A DNA stretch of 34,890 nt from JBAWYM01 sp037143575 (lineage in GTDB: Bacteria; Patescibacteriota; Gracilibacteria; Peribacterales; Peribacteraceae). Numbering within the stretch: position 1 is the first letter of the stretch; each line of letters opens with the position of its first letter. A program made the position numbers and the translations under genes. Below are positions 6,765 to 14,696 of the stretch, one piece after another. The stretch spans positions 1 through 34,890 of the forward strand of contig JBAWYM010000012.1 of the NCBI GenBank assembly GCA_037143575.1. The letters are read 5' to 3'. Under the pieces are notes generated by a model, which saw nothing but the letters and a program-made list of their open reading frames with translations, was not told where the DNA came from and searched no databases.

Positions 6765-9158
6765 CTATTCCATCCCCCTTACCGCCTTCAACTGCCCCTC
6801 ATTCAATACCGTCAGGAGTTCTTCGTCCGTGGCTTCCTTCATGCCTTCCAGACTCCCGAATTTCTGCAGGAGCGCCGTGCGCGTTTGCGGTCCGATGCCC
6901 GGGAGATCATCGAGTGAAGAAGCCAGGAAGACCTTCCCCTTCCGCGCTTCGCGGTGACGATTGGCGGAGCGGTGGGCTTCGTCTCGAAGCCTCTGCAGCA
7001 GGAAGCGCGCCGGAGAATCTTTGACGAAAACCATTGGCCGCGGATCGCCGGGGACGAATACTTCCTCGCGCTCTTTGGCCAGAGCGATCACCGGAATCGT
7101 CACGGAGAGTTCCTTGCAGACTTCTACTACCGAGCTCAGCTGACCCTTTCCGCCATCCAGCACGATGAGATCGGGGCGGGCGGAGAGCGACGGATCATTT
7201 TTGGCGTGTTCGGCGAAGATATAAACCATGGCTGCACCTTGTACACCGGGGTGTGTCTTTCGGATTTTCTCGATCTTAGCCCCTAGTACAGGTGGCAGAG
7301 ATTGCAAACGACAGAAGCCCAGAGCCGCGTAGAACTCTTCCATCTTAAGAAAGATGCGAAGGTAGACCTTTTTCCATTTTTTTCTTCGCGCCGAATCGAG
7401 GAGTTTTCTAATCATGAACGTTCCTAGTCCTTTGTGGCGGTGTTCATTACGAACCCAAATTGATTTCAGCTCCACTTCTTTTGGAGAGTGTTTCAATAGA
7501 CGACCGAAGGCGATGATCGTGTCTCCATCGCGTGCCATAAGGAAATCTTCGGGAACAATGTCTTCAAGGCTCAGCCCTTCCGGCTCGTCGCGCATCAGTT
7601 GCACAAGAGTTTCCATTTCGTCCATTTTTGCCTTTCCAAAACGTATTCCTTGCCTCTTCCATTCTCGTTCCTCCTGTCCTAGATTTTGCTTCAGGTGCAG
7701 AAGCCGGCGCTTGAGCACTTCCTGCAGAGATCGGTAGTCATCCACGTCGCCCGACGAAAGCGTCTTGATCGTGAAGGACCGGTAGTGCTCGTTCTTCGGC
7801 TTCCCGTCGACCGTCACCACCATACTGCCGACGGTTTCGGTGCCGCCGTGGTGGGAGATGTCGTAGCCTTCGATGCGCTTGGGGATGGCAGGGAGGTTCA
7901 ATTTCTCTTTCAGTTCCTGCAGCGCTTCTTCAATATTGCGCGCCGCCGCCTCCCACTTGGTTTCGAACTGCTGCACCTTCTCATCGGCATTCTCCTGCGC
8001 GAGGTCCAGGAGCTGATGCTTCTTGCCGCGCTCGGGGGTGATAATCGTCACTTTCGTTCCGCGCTCACGGCTGAACATCGCCTCCAGGAGATGCAGCTCT
8101 TCCAGTATTTCTCCGATGATGAGGGTTGCGGGGATTTCGGGGGACGTTGCGTAGAACTGTGGGAGGATCTGCGCGAGGACTTCGGTGCGCGTTTCGGCCT
8201 GTCCTGCGAGTGCCATGCTCTCCTCGGCGATCACTTTGCCACCGCGTTCTTTGAGGAGCACAACGTGCGCTCTGCCCGAAGCGAGTGCCACGGCCCAGAT
8301 ATCGGCATCTTCGCCGGAGGCATCCGAGACGACGTGCTTCTCCTCCAGTCCCTGCAGCATTTTCAGTGCATCGCGCAGCTTCCCTGCCCGTTCGAATTTC
8401 CGTGCGCGTGCGGCATCCCGCATTTTTCCTTCCAGGAGTTCTACTGCCGTTTGGGTATTGCCTTTGAGGTAGTCGATCACCGGATCGATGGCATCCCGGC
8501 GGTACTCCTCGGGCGTGATATTCCCGATGCACGGAGCACTACACTGCTTGATGTGGTAGTCGAGGCAGGGGGTGGGGCGATCCCTATGTTTGATGGCGAC
8601 GGGGAACGAAGTTTTCTGGTTATTAGTTATTAGTTGTTGGTTCATTGCTTCTGGCTCTATCGACATTTTACAGTTCCGATACGGAAAGATCTTCCGCAGC
8701 ATCGTGAGCGTTTGATTCATCTCAAATCCCCGCGTGTAGGGTCCGAAGTACTTCGATCCGTCTTCCAAGGGCTTGCGGATCATGTCGATCCGCGGGAAGG
8801 GGTCCTGTACTGTGATGCGGATGAAGAGGTAGTTCTTGTCGTCTTTCATCAGGACGTTGTACTTGGGCTTGTGTTGCTTGATGAGGTTGGTTTCGAGGAT
8901 AAGCGCTTCCAGTTCCGTCCGGGTGACCGTCACATCCAGATCGCGCACCGACTGCATCAGCGCAATTTTCCACGGCCCGTGTGCGGCGTCTTTCTGGAGG
9001 TAGCTCTTCACGCGGTTTCGGAGATTCTTCGCTTTGCCGACGTACAGCACCTTTCCCCGTCCATCCAGCCAGCGGTACACGCCGGGCTTGATGGGGAGCT
9101 TGGCGACGCGTTTCTTCAGCTCGGCCTCTTTGGGGTTCTTGGGAGTTTTGGGGGACAC
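6765..9158 (-). CDS. uvrC: UvrC excinuclease subunit with inserted GNAT domain
   Basis: UvrC makes both cuts in nucleotide excision repair after UvrAB loads it on damaged DNA. At 797 residues it is much longer than the usual 600-620. The GIY-YIG nuclease is at about 22-100 (KPGVYRW, VLYVGKAKNLRNRV), a cysteine cluster (CLDYHIKQCSAPCIG) at 198-212, a UVR-type helix near 235-275, the RNase H-like nuclease starts at 428 (D433 in GYDISHHGG), and the helix-hairpin-helix tail is at about 750-790. The second half of the RNase H domain (DLIVLDGGKGQLSS, D668; DEAHRSAN, 726-733) is separated from the first by about 165 residues (490-655). These carry a GNAT acetyltransferase fold: SIWVRNEHRHKGLG, then FYAALGF. 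A smaller insert (about 172-185) comes from a repeat. The start is GTG 9158. Catalytic residues of both nuclease domains remain, so repair function is likely. Confidence 0.93.
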   Translation of the reverse strand: MSPKTPKNPKEAELKKRVAKLPIKPGVYRWLDGRGKVLYVGKAKNLRNRVKSYLQKDAAHGPWKIALMQSVRDLDVTVTRTELEALILETNLIKQHKPKYNVLMKDDKNYLFIRITVQDPFPRIDMIRKPLEDGSKYFGPYTRGFEMNQTLTMLRKIFPYRNCKMSIEPEAMNQQLITNNQKTSFPVAIKHRDRPTPCLDYHIKQCSAPCIGNITPEEYRRDAIDPVIDYLKGNTQTAVELLEGKMRDAARARKFERAGKLRDALKMLQGLEEKHVVSDASGEDADIWAVALASGRAHVVLLKERGGKVIAEESMALAGQAETRTEVLAQILPQFYATSPEIPATLIIGEILEELHLLEAMFSRERGTKVTIITPERGKKHQLLDLAQENADEKVQQFETKWEAAARNIEEALQELKEKLNLPAIPKRIEGYDISHHGGTETVGSMVVTVDGKPKNEHYRSFTIKTLSSGDVDDYRSLQEVLKRRLLHLKQNLGQEEREWKRQGIRFGKAKMDEMETLVQLMRDEPEGLSLEDIVPEDFLMARDGDTIIAFGRLLKHSPKEVELKSIWVRNEHRHKGLGTFMIRKLLDSARRKKWKKVYLRIFLKMEEFYAALGFCRLQSLPPVLGAKIEKIRKTHPGVQGAAMVYIFAEHAKNDPSLSARPDLIVLDGGKGQLSSVVEVCKELSVTIPVIALAKEREEVFVPGDPRPMVFVKDSPARFLLQRLRDEAHRSANRHREARKGKVFLASSLDDLPGIGPQTRTALLQKFGSLEGMKEATDEELLTVLNEGQLKAVRGME
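7194..7691 (-). other. GNAT domain insertion inside uvrC
   Basis: These bases encode residues about 490-655 of the UvrC protein. The segment has GNAT motif A (IWVRNEHRHKGLGTFMIRKL, ending in the Gly-x-Gly acetyl-CoA loop) and the typical late element EEFYAALGF. Hand counting gives about 47% GC for 7321-7680, against 52-65% in sampled flanking lines of the same gene, consistent with a separate origin. Both flanks stay in frame. The acetylation target is unknown. Confidence 0.8.
8602..8645 (-). repeat. Word-repeat insertion within uvrC
   Basis: The plus strand reads GGTTATTAGTTATTAGTTG and neighbours, a TTAGTTATT-type word also present between pyrD and pyrK (33126-33150). In UvrC it encodes a short Asn/Gln-rich stretch (NQQLITNNQ) in a region that varies between family members, so it is probably tolerated. 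Confidence 0.5.
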
Positions 9159-9179
9159 GGGGGTATTGTGCCATAGATG

Positions 9180-9278
9180 AGGTTTGAAAGGTTTAGAAGA
9201 GGTTATAAAGGCCTGAAAGGTTATTATTCAATGAAACCTTTCTGGCTTCTCTAACCTTTTCCAAACCTTTCTAACTCC
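9180..9278. repeat. Long palindromic repeat, complete copy 1
   Basis: Left arm 9180-9221 (core AAAGGCCTGAAAGGTT) and right arm 9234-9278 (core AACCTTTCTGGCTTCTC) pair over about 40 bases with a few mismatches, around a loop of about 12. It lies between the divergent uvrC and glycosyltransferase starts. The same family recurs at 10130, 12744 and 19167. Confidence 0.75.
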
Positions 9279-9322
9279 TCGTGCCACTTTCTGCTTCCAC
9301 AAACTTCCCATACCATTGTTCT

Positions 9323-10123
9323 GTGTCTCCCCTCGTATCCGCCATCGTGCTCACCACTTGGACGCCCGGGTACGCCGTGCGCTGCGTTGCAGCCTTGCGG
9401 GGACAGACGATCGCCGATCAGATCGAGATCATCGTCGTGGAGAATCACTCACAAGATGATTCCATCGGCATTCTGCGAACGCGTTTGAAGGATATCCCCA
9501 CTGTGCGTTTGATCGAGACGCCGGAGAATCACGGCTACGGCTGGGGCAATAATTTCGGTGCGACCTATGCAACGGGCAAGTACATCCTCATTATCAATCC
9601 CGATAACGAACCAGAGCCCAATGCGATCGAGAAGATGGTGGCGATGATGGAGGCCGATCCTTCCATTGGCATTCTCGCCCCGCGCCTGCAGTACGGTGAT
9701 GGAACGGTGCGGCAATCTTCCCGGTCATTCCCCACGATTCTGGATGTCATCATCAAGCGCATCCCGCTCCTGCAGCCGTTTTTTAAGCAGCGCATTGCAC
9801 GCTACCTCCAGAGTGGAGTGACGTCGCTCGAGCCCCGCGATACGGATTGGGTGGTGGGCGCGGTGCTGATGCTGCAGTTGGATTTCTATCGTGAGTTGAA
9901 GGGATTCGATGAGCGCTTCTTCCTGTTTTTCGAAGACATGGATCTCTCCCGTCGGACGTTGAAAGTGGGTAAACGCGTGGTCTATGCTCCGCGAATTACC
10001 GTGCGTGATCGCAAGGACCGTCTGAGTGGCGAAAGTTTTCTGTCGATTTTACTGAAGAAGACCGGGAGGATTCACATTGCGAGCGCGGTGAAGTATTTCT
10101 GGAAGTGGAGGGCGGAGGTTTAA
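9323..10123 (+). CDS. GT2-family glycosyltransferase (rhamnosyltransferase-like)
   Basis: This 266-residue GT-A enzyme should transfer a sugar from a nucleotide donor during surface polysaccharide or glycan synthesis on the cytoplasmic side of the membrane. It opens with the typical strand VSAIVLTTW, then VVENHSQDDS and ENHGYGWGNN. The metal/nucleotide motif is NPDN (about 91-94) in place of DxD, common in WbbL/RfbF-like proteins. The acceptor-side motif WVVGAVLML...GFDERFFLFFEDMDLSRR is at about 170-210, with the catalytic ED. Start GTG 9323 is chosen because family members begin a few residues before the first strand; GTG 9281 would add 14 unrelated residues. No transmembrane segment is seen. 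It is isolated from other glycan genes. Confidence 0.88.
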   Translation: MSPLVSAIVLTTWTPGYAVRCVAALRGQTIADQIEIIVVENHSQDDSIGILRTRLKDIPTVRLIETPENHGYGWGNNFGATYATGKYILIINPDNEPEPNAIEKMVAMMEADPSIGILAPRLQYGDGTVRQSSRSFPTILDVIIKRIPLLQPFFKQRIARYLQSGVTSLEPRDTDWVVGAVLMLQLDFYRELKGFDERFFLFFEDMDLSRRTLKVGKRVVYAPRITVRDRKDRLSGESFLSILLKKTGRIHIASAVKYFWKWRAEV

Positions 10124-10129
10124 AAGGAA

Positions 10130-10160
10130 AGGAAAGAAGTTAGAAAGGCCTGAAAGGTTC
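10130..10160 (+). repeat. Half copy of the palindromic repeat, left arm of the cassette
   Basis: Positions 10139-10159 (core AGAAAGGCCTGAAAGG) are an exact reverse complement of 12744-12764. Only one arm of the palindrome is present. With the opposite arm at 12744 it frames the two-gene unit 10254-12670. Confidence 0.75.
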
Positions 10161-10204
10161 CGTATTCCTGTATCAAAGCACTAAGCCTGATGCATGCGGC
10201 GTAT

Positions 10205-10233
10205 TTGTGGAAAATCAAAAGTGATGTTATAAT
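10205..10233 (+). promoter_or_regulatory. Promoter of the transglutaminase-like cassette
   Basis: TTGTGG (10205-10210), 17 bases, TATAAT (10228-10233), preceded by TGT to make an extended -10. The start point would be near 10240, leaving about 14 leader bases before ATG 10254. Confidence 0.8.
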
Positions 10234-10253
10234 ATATACATACAAACAGACAA

Positions 10254-10532
10254 ATGAATATTTCCAACTTCGTTTCATTGGTTTCAAAATGCACGTTCAT
10301 TCGTGAGTCTCTTCGAAAGTCGATCATCAATAAGGCAAAAGCCTTTTCTGATACCAAACGGTTGCGTATTGCAAATAAATTGAATGCATTAGGAGAAGAT
10401 ATCCTTTCCGATCGTTTTCTTCTCGCTTTACCCAACGCATGCCACAAACTTGCTGTTGCTCTCACTGTAGAGCGTGAGCGAGGGGATCGTGCTGCCGAAG
10501 CACTCATTCTTCCGTCATTCGACACACCGTGA
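10254..10532 (+). CDS. Small helical protein of unknown function, cassette gene 1
   Basis: I do not recognise this 92-residue protein. It is predicted to be largely helical and basic (KSIINKAKAFSDTKRLRIANKL), with a Leu-rich second half (ILSDRFLLALPNACHKLAVAL) and no signal peptide or membrane helix. It has a strong extended -10 promoter 20 bases upstream. Its stop overlaps the next start by four bases (GTGA at 10529-10532), so the two proteins are probably made together. Its size and position are what one expects of an antitoxin, immunity factor or chaperone for the large second protein, but nothing in the sequence proves that. Confidence 0.6.
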   Translation: MNISNFVSLVSKCTFIRESLRKSIINKAKAFSDTKRLRIANKLNALGEDILSDRFLLALPNACHKLAVALTVERERGDRAAEALILPSFDTP

Positions 10533-12670
10533 TACAAGATTTCGCTGATCAGCGGCTTAGAGACAGTCATCCGGTCCAGGAAAATGGGAAGACATTGCCT
10601 GAGCACAAAGAACATTCCGTCGAAAGCCGAAATTCGGCGGAGAAAGCTGGAGAAATGATCGATACTCGAATTCAGGCTCTTGATCGTGTCCGTCGTCTGT
10701 TATCTTCATCAAATACTACTGGGAAGGACTCTACGGACGTTCGCGGTCAATTTCAGAAACTGAGTGCGGGGCTGATAAAAGTTGTCAATCGATCTTCCCT
10801 GAGCTTCCTTCGATGGTTGAACAATGAATCCTCTCATGGGAACTCGAAGATCCCGCGTCAGGACATAGTGAGTTCATCTGCCGTTCAACGTGATTCCTTG
10901 GTACCGCCGGACGTGGTCACTCTGCGCGAAACTACTTCGAAAATCCTCAATCTCTTCACGTCAAACGCACGCCAGAAAGGAGCTGATGTCACCTTGTCAC
11001 CCTCATCCGAGGTGGACGGCTTATTTACGGTTATCCTTCGTAGAGCGAATGGCGGACCGGCGACGTACGCCAAATTGCGTGTGATCGGAGGGCCGCAATT
11101 TATCGAATCGTATTCATTCGAATCTCATCGGGAATCCTTATTTCTGAATGTCCCAAGCCATCTTTCCGATGACACGTGGTATCATTTGAACAATCTCGCC
11201 GGAAGCATCGTGGGGTTCATGATGGAAGATCTGGATATGGGCCATGATAAACCATTTCTGTCGTTCGAGTCCTCGGATCACAAGTCTTTCCGGTTTTCCG
11301 AGGGGAAAGATTTTTGCCCTGTGTTGACGAATACGGCCGTAGCAGTTGATGCCCGCAGTCCGATCGGGAGATTTTTGGAAGACGATGCCTATGGTTGCAG
11401 TAATTATGAAAAAACGGATATCCCTAAGACGTCGCGTCTGCTCAAGACCTATCTGTTGCAGCACCCCGATCTCTGGAGAGGGGATGCGGATCTGGGGTTT
11501 GAGGAGGCGTGTGATCTCGATCATCTCGCACCGGAGCAGGCGATGACATTGGTATCGAAGACTGTCGTCCATATGTTCGACTACAACCTTGCTCAATCGG
11601 CGGTGAAACGTGTCCCACGGATGGAATGGTTTGAAGACTCTCTTATAGACAAGATGTTCCCCTCGTACACGATTAAGGAGAAGTATCTCGCTGCTCTTCC
11701 ACCTGACCGACAAGCAGACATCCGGAAGAATCCGGGAAAGTATTATGCCGAAAGGATGAAGATCGATGCGACTGGTGCCGATGTCTTTCTGGAACAGAAA
11801 ATGCAGCGCGAAAGAAATGGTGACAACTCTCCCGTTTTGTTCGTCTGTCGAAACTACGCAGCGATCACGAAGGCCTTCACCGAAGCCGTGAAGCTCTGGC
11901 AGGATCCGGAGAATAATCACCTGAGAAATTTCCACTGTATTCAAACGGGATCAGGTTCCACAAATGACGTATCTCCTTATGTTCCGGGAATGAGAAATTT
12001 GGAGGGTCAACAGTTGAGGGGTGAACATGCTTGGAATACATTCGTCTGCCTCTCCGAAGGCGGAAACGCGAAGGTCGTGAATGTCGATCTCACCTGGGGC
12101 GACGGTGGAGCGAAACTCGAGCAAGATCGAGCATTCGTCACTCAAAGCCGGATGGCGTTCACGCTCAATAAAATGGTCAAGGCGGGACTGATCGGCGAGA
12201 AGGATTTGGAAAAGATCAATGGGATTCTTCCTGATTCTCCGGAGACGCACGTGACTCGTTCATTCATTTGGCATCATTTCCTGGCCCAGGCCTCTGGTGT
12301 TGAGAGTGGAAAGAGCAGAAGAGAAGATCCCTCTTCCCCGAAAGGGACAGTCGAGAGTGAACATCGTGACTCTCTTTCTCGCGGGAGTCCGAAGAAGACC
12401 ATTGACGAAATGTTCCGTTCTCACCGAGAGACCAAAGTAGCGAAAGCAGCAGAATGCGCTCGGGAGGTTTACCTCCACACACAGTCTAATGTTGCAGCCA
12501 TTCTTCTCGTTTATAATTCACTCGTTGGTGGCTTGAGTCTCCACATCATCGATGGAAAGAACCTTGCAGATTCCGTAATGAAGTTATTCCAGGGTGCACC
12601 GAGCCTGAGAAAGAAATACCGAAAGGAATACGATCGCATCGTGAATATCAGGAAGCTGCGGGTTGTGTGA
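10529..12670 (+). CDS. Large protein with transglutaminase-like core, cassette gene 2
   Basis: This 713-residue protein has no signal peptide and no membrane helix. Residues 410-525 fit a transglutaminase-like (papain-fold) core. The triad candidates are C440 in LFVCRNYAAITKAF, H500 in GEHAWN and D520 in VNVDLTW, in the order and spacing usual for that fold. Such domains act as proteases, amidases or cross-linking enzymes. The N-terminal 400 residues are not recognisable: a Ser/Lys-rich start, then mixed strands (120-260) and helices. Residues 590-635 are a disordered charged linker, and the tail (636-713) is helical. GTG 10529 is coupled to the previous gene. Family-level function is moderately supported; substrate and biological role are unknown. 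Confidence 0.65.
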   Translation: MIQDFADQRLRDSHPVQENGKTLPEHKEHSVESRNSAEKAGEMIDTRIQALDRVRRLLSSSNTTGKDSTDVRGQFQKLSAGLIKVVNRSSLSFLRWLNNESSHGNSKIPRQDIVSSSAVQRDSLVPPDVVTLRETTSKILNLFTSNARQKGADVTLSPSSEVDGLFTVILRRANGGPATYAKLRVIGGPQFIESYSFESHRESLFLNVPSHLSDDTWYHLNNLAGSIVGFMMEDLDMGHDKPFLSFESSDHKSFRFSEGKDFCPVLTNTAVAVDARSPIGRFLEDDAYGCSNYEKTDIPKTSRLLKTYLLQHPDLWRGDADLGFEEACDLDHLAPEQAMTLVSKTVVHMFDYNLAQSAVKRVPRMEWFEDSLIDKMFPSYTIKEKYLAALPPDRQADIRKNPGKYYAERMKIDATGADVFLEQKMQRERNGDNSPVLFVCRNYAAITKAFTEAVKLWQDPENNHLRNFHCIQTGSGSTNDVSPYVPGMRNLEGQQLRGEHAWNTFVCLSEGGNAKVVNVDLTWGDGGAKLEQDRAFVTQSRMAFTLNKMVKAGLIGEKDLEKINGILPDSPETHVTRSFIWHHFLAQASGVESGKSRREDPSSPKGTVESEHRDSLSRGSPKKTIDEMFRSHRETKVAKAAECAREVYLHTQSNVAAILLVYNSLVGGLSLHIIDGKNLADSVMKLFQGAPSLRKKYRKEYDRIVNIRKLRVV

Positions 12671-12690
12671 GCTTGTGGATGTATAACCTT

Positions 12691-12720
12691 CGATTCGCGG
12701 GAAAGAATCCCGCTCCCAGA
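12691..12720. repeat. GCGGGA-type palindromic repeat
   Basis: GCGGGA (12697-12702), loop AAGAA, TCCCGC (12708-12713). The reverse strand reads GGAGCGGGATTCTTTCCCGC, close to the copy at 16447-16467. It lies just after the transglutaminase-like gene and may also act as its terminator stem. Confidence 0.6.
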
Positions 12721-12743
12721 AATAATAAATGCTCAAGGCAACC

Positions 12744-12785
12744 AACCTTTCAGGCCTTTCTAACCTCTTCCAAACCTTATAGGCC
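12744..12785 (-). repeat. Half copy of the palindromic repeat, right arm of the cassette
   Basis: Positions 12744-12764 are a perfect reverse complement of 10139-10159, and the arm continues with family-like sequence to about 12780. It closes the framed unit and lies directly before the end of the convergent zinc-ribbon gene. Confidence 0.75.
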
Positions 12786-13079
12786 TCACCCAATATTCTC
12801 CCAGAAACACTTGTGGCAATACACCACGTACGGTGCGTCACTCGGATACACGGAGAGCATGGATTCCTTGCACTTGTCGCAGGTGCGCTTGTAGAGCTGA
12901 CGTTCGCTCCGGAGAGCCATGCGTTGCTTGTGGCGGCAGGCCGGGCAGTGATCCGGGAGCGGGAGCTTCTTCTGCTCGTAGAATTTCTTCTCTGCGGAGA
13001 TCACGATGAAGTCCTTCTTACAGGAGGGTTCCTGGCAGACGAGCTTCACGATGTCATTCTGGGTGGAGGTTGCAGCCAT
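12786..13079 (-). CDS. Double zinc-ribbon protein (zf-trcl-like)
   Basis: This 97-residue protein has eight cysteines in four pairs: C15/C20, C45/C48, C67/C70 and C88/C91, enough for two zinc sites. The pattern CKKDFIVISAEKKFYEQK, LPxPDHCPACRHKQRMALR and CDKC...VYCHKCFW matches the probable zinc-ribbon family zf-trcl (PF13451), frequent in candidate-phyla bacteria. In other such genomes this module is, as far as I recall, usually the N-terminal part of a larger protein whose remainder resembles the upstream neighbour; here it is a separate gene. It begins 2 bases after the stop of that neighbour (TAA-tt-ATG), so the two are cotranscribed. The biochemical role is unknown. Confidence 0.8.
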   Translation of the reverse strand: MAATSTQNDIVKLVCQEPSCKKDFIVISAEKKFYEQKKLPLPDHCPACRHKQRMALRSERQLYKRTCDKCKESMLSVYPSDAPYVVYCHKCFWENIG

Positions 13080-13081
13080 AA

Positions 13082-14068
13082 TTAAAGGGGAGGAAGGGTT
13101 TGAATTACAGAATCGGTTTCGGTTGCGAGGCGCTTCTTCTCATAGTCGGTGAAGAGGTAGGGGAGGAGGTTGTACTGTTTCGCATCCTGGAGTTCCTTCT
13201 TGATGCGAGCGACTTCCTGATGGTAGATCGCGGGATCCACCGGTTGATTCAAAATGTGGTACTCCTTGTTCTGGAGGAATACACAGCCGAAGCAGTTCTT
13301 CAGATTCTTGCTCCAGGCGCAGAATTCTGAGTCACTGCAGTAGTCGCACTGGAAGCAGAAATTGAGGTTGTAGCCCATGGGGCAGTGGGTGCATTGGTAG
13401 CAGAGCTCCGCCTCGATGCAGACGGTGATGTCGCAGCAGTTCTTGATTCCATTCGCCTCGATCGTATAGAGGCAGTCTTCCAGAGCGAAGGCATCATGAC
13501 AGCGGTAGCAGCTCTTGCATTCGGAAAGGTGATTGCCGATGCAGTCCTCGCAACTGAACTGCTGGATTCCGAGGTTCGGTGTTTTCTTCCGGACATCATC
13601 CACACGCTTCAAAATCGCAGAGCGATGCGCAGCGCTTTGCAGATCGATCGACTGGAGACGCTTGTCGTATTCCTCCTTCGTGAGCTTCTCATTGAACATG
13701 TAGTACTGTTTCTTATAGAGCCCGGCACACCCGAAGCAGTCCGAGCACCCGAAGCAGTCCTTGCAGAACTTGCAGTCGCGGCAGTTGCCGCAGTCCTGGC
13801 AGTAGTCGCTCATGTAGCAGGTACTGCAATCGATGCATTCCGCGCACCACTCGCAGTTGGCGCAGAAGGTGAGGCCCGTACAACTAATGCATTTGCGTGA
13901 GTACCGGGCGTAGTACACATCCTCACAGTAGAAGACGCCGAAGCAGTAGTAGCAGTTCTTGGATTTCACCGCGATGTCCGAAAATCCGCAGTTCTCGGCG
14001 CCCACCTGCTTCACGTTGTAGCGGGGTTTCTCCAGGAGGAGCCGGTGGAAGTCCGAGAGGAAGGGCAT
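13082..14068 (-). CDS. Cysteine-ladder protein, partner of the zinc ribbon
   Basis: This 328-residue protein has about 39 cysteines (near 12%) in two blocks separated by a helical insert. The first block (about 25-120) repeats C-x2-C steps such as FCANCEWCAECIDCSTC and CGNCRDCKFCKDCFGC. The second (about 175-270) does the same more loosely and ends NCFGCVFLQNKEYHILN. The near-regular spacing suggests stacked short turns or a solenoid holding metal ions or disulphides; this is inference. It matches the body of large zf-trcl proteins seen in Patescibacteria. Start ATG 14068 is preferred to TTG 14074. A TAGAAT box lies about 28 bases upstream. There is no signal peptide, so a cytoplasmic metal-binding role is more likely than disulphides. 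Confidence 0.75.
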   Translation of the reverse strand: MPFLSDFHRLLLEKPRYNVKQVGAENCGFSDIAVKSKNCYYCFGVFYCEDVYYARYSRKCISCTGLTFCANCEWCAECIDCSTCYMSDYCQDCGNCRDCKFCKDCFGCSDCFGCAGLYKKQYYMFNEKLTKEEYDKRLQSIDLQSAAHRSAILKRVDDVRKKTPNLGIQQFSCEDCIGNHLSECKSCYRCHDAFALEDCLYTIEANGIKNCCDITVCIEAELCYQCTHCPMGYNLNFCFQCDYCSDSEFCAWSKNLKNCFGCVFLQNKEYHILNQPVDPAIYHQEVARIKKELQDAKQYNLLPYLFTDYEKKRLATETDSVIQTLPPL

Positions 14069-14122
14069 TATCAATGGTTGGTAATTTAGAATTACATTCT
14101 ACTCGTAACATTTATTTGCGCA

Positions 14123-14542
14123 TCATTGCGGCACACTATTCCATCCGCATAGTGCCAGAAAACGCACACTTTCAATTAAGCTTTGCTGTATTGCGTAGAT
14201 TTCTTCTCTAGTCTCTGCTGTGTTCAAACGATAAATTAATCTGTTTCCCACGACAGGTCCTAAATTCTGTCCACTCTCTAGAACAAGTTGGAGTGTTCTC
14301 TCTTTCAATTCCTGAATATCTCTCAGCGTTTCCGAAGGAGCAGTTGGATCGGAAGGATTTGACACTTCTTGCGCGGTGTCAGTGTCTTGCGCTGGAACAT
14401 CTGCTCCAACCCTAGTATTTCTTATAAACAGTTTATGGGTTCGATCGTAACTAAAATTCAACCCAGAAGCAGGTGTCGTCAGAAGATTTTTCAATTCCTC
14501 TGCCTCATCGGTAGGCAACTGTATTTTCAAGCGATCCTCCAT
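14123..14542 (-). CDS. Hypothetical protein, 139 aa
   Basis: I do not recognise this protein. It starts with a short strand-helix (MEDRLKIQLPTDEAEELKNLL), has a polar Pro/Ser/Thr-rich middle (about 45-70, probably disordered), then two helices (70-95 and 108-130). No signal peptide or membrane segment is seen. The pyrimidine-rich leader before ATG 14542 (CTTCCCCAATCTTCT) matches that of many real genes here and supports it. Its base composition is more AT-rich than its neighbours. Confidence 0.6.
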   Translation of the reverse strand: MEDRLKIQLPTDEAEELKNLLTTPASGLNFSYDRTHKLFIRNTRVGADVPAQDTDTAQEVSNPSDPTAPSETLRDIQELKERTLQLVLESGQNLGPVVGNRLIYRLNTAETREEIYAIQQSLIESVRFLALCGWNSVPQ

Positions 14543-14665
14543 AGAAGATTGGGGAAGTTGCTAAGTGCACATAGTATGTTTATTTATGTTATAAACGTCT
14601 ATTATCTTCGACTATTACAAACGATATATTTCTGAAAAACGCTTCCATAAGCGATAATCCTCATC

Positions 14666-14671
14666 TATAAT
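14666..14671 (+). promoter_or_regulatory. -10 box of the TrmB-like gene
   Basis: A perfect TATAAT ends 25 bases before ATG 14697. The best -35 candidate (TTCCAT, 14643-14648, 17-base spacer) is poor. Confidence 0.6.
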
Positions 14672-14696
14672 ATGTGTAGATTCCTATTCAACATTT

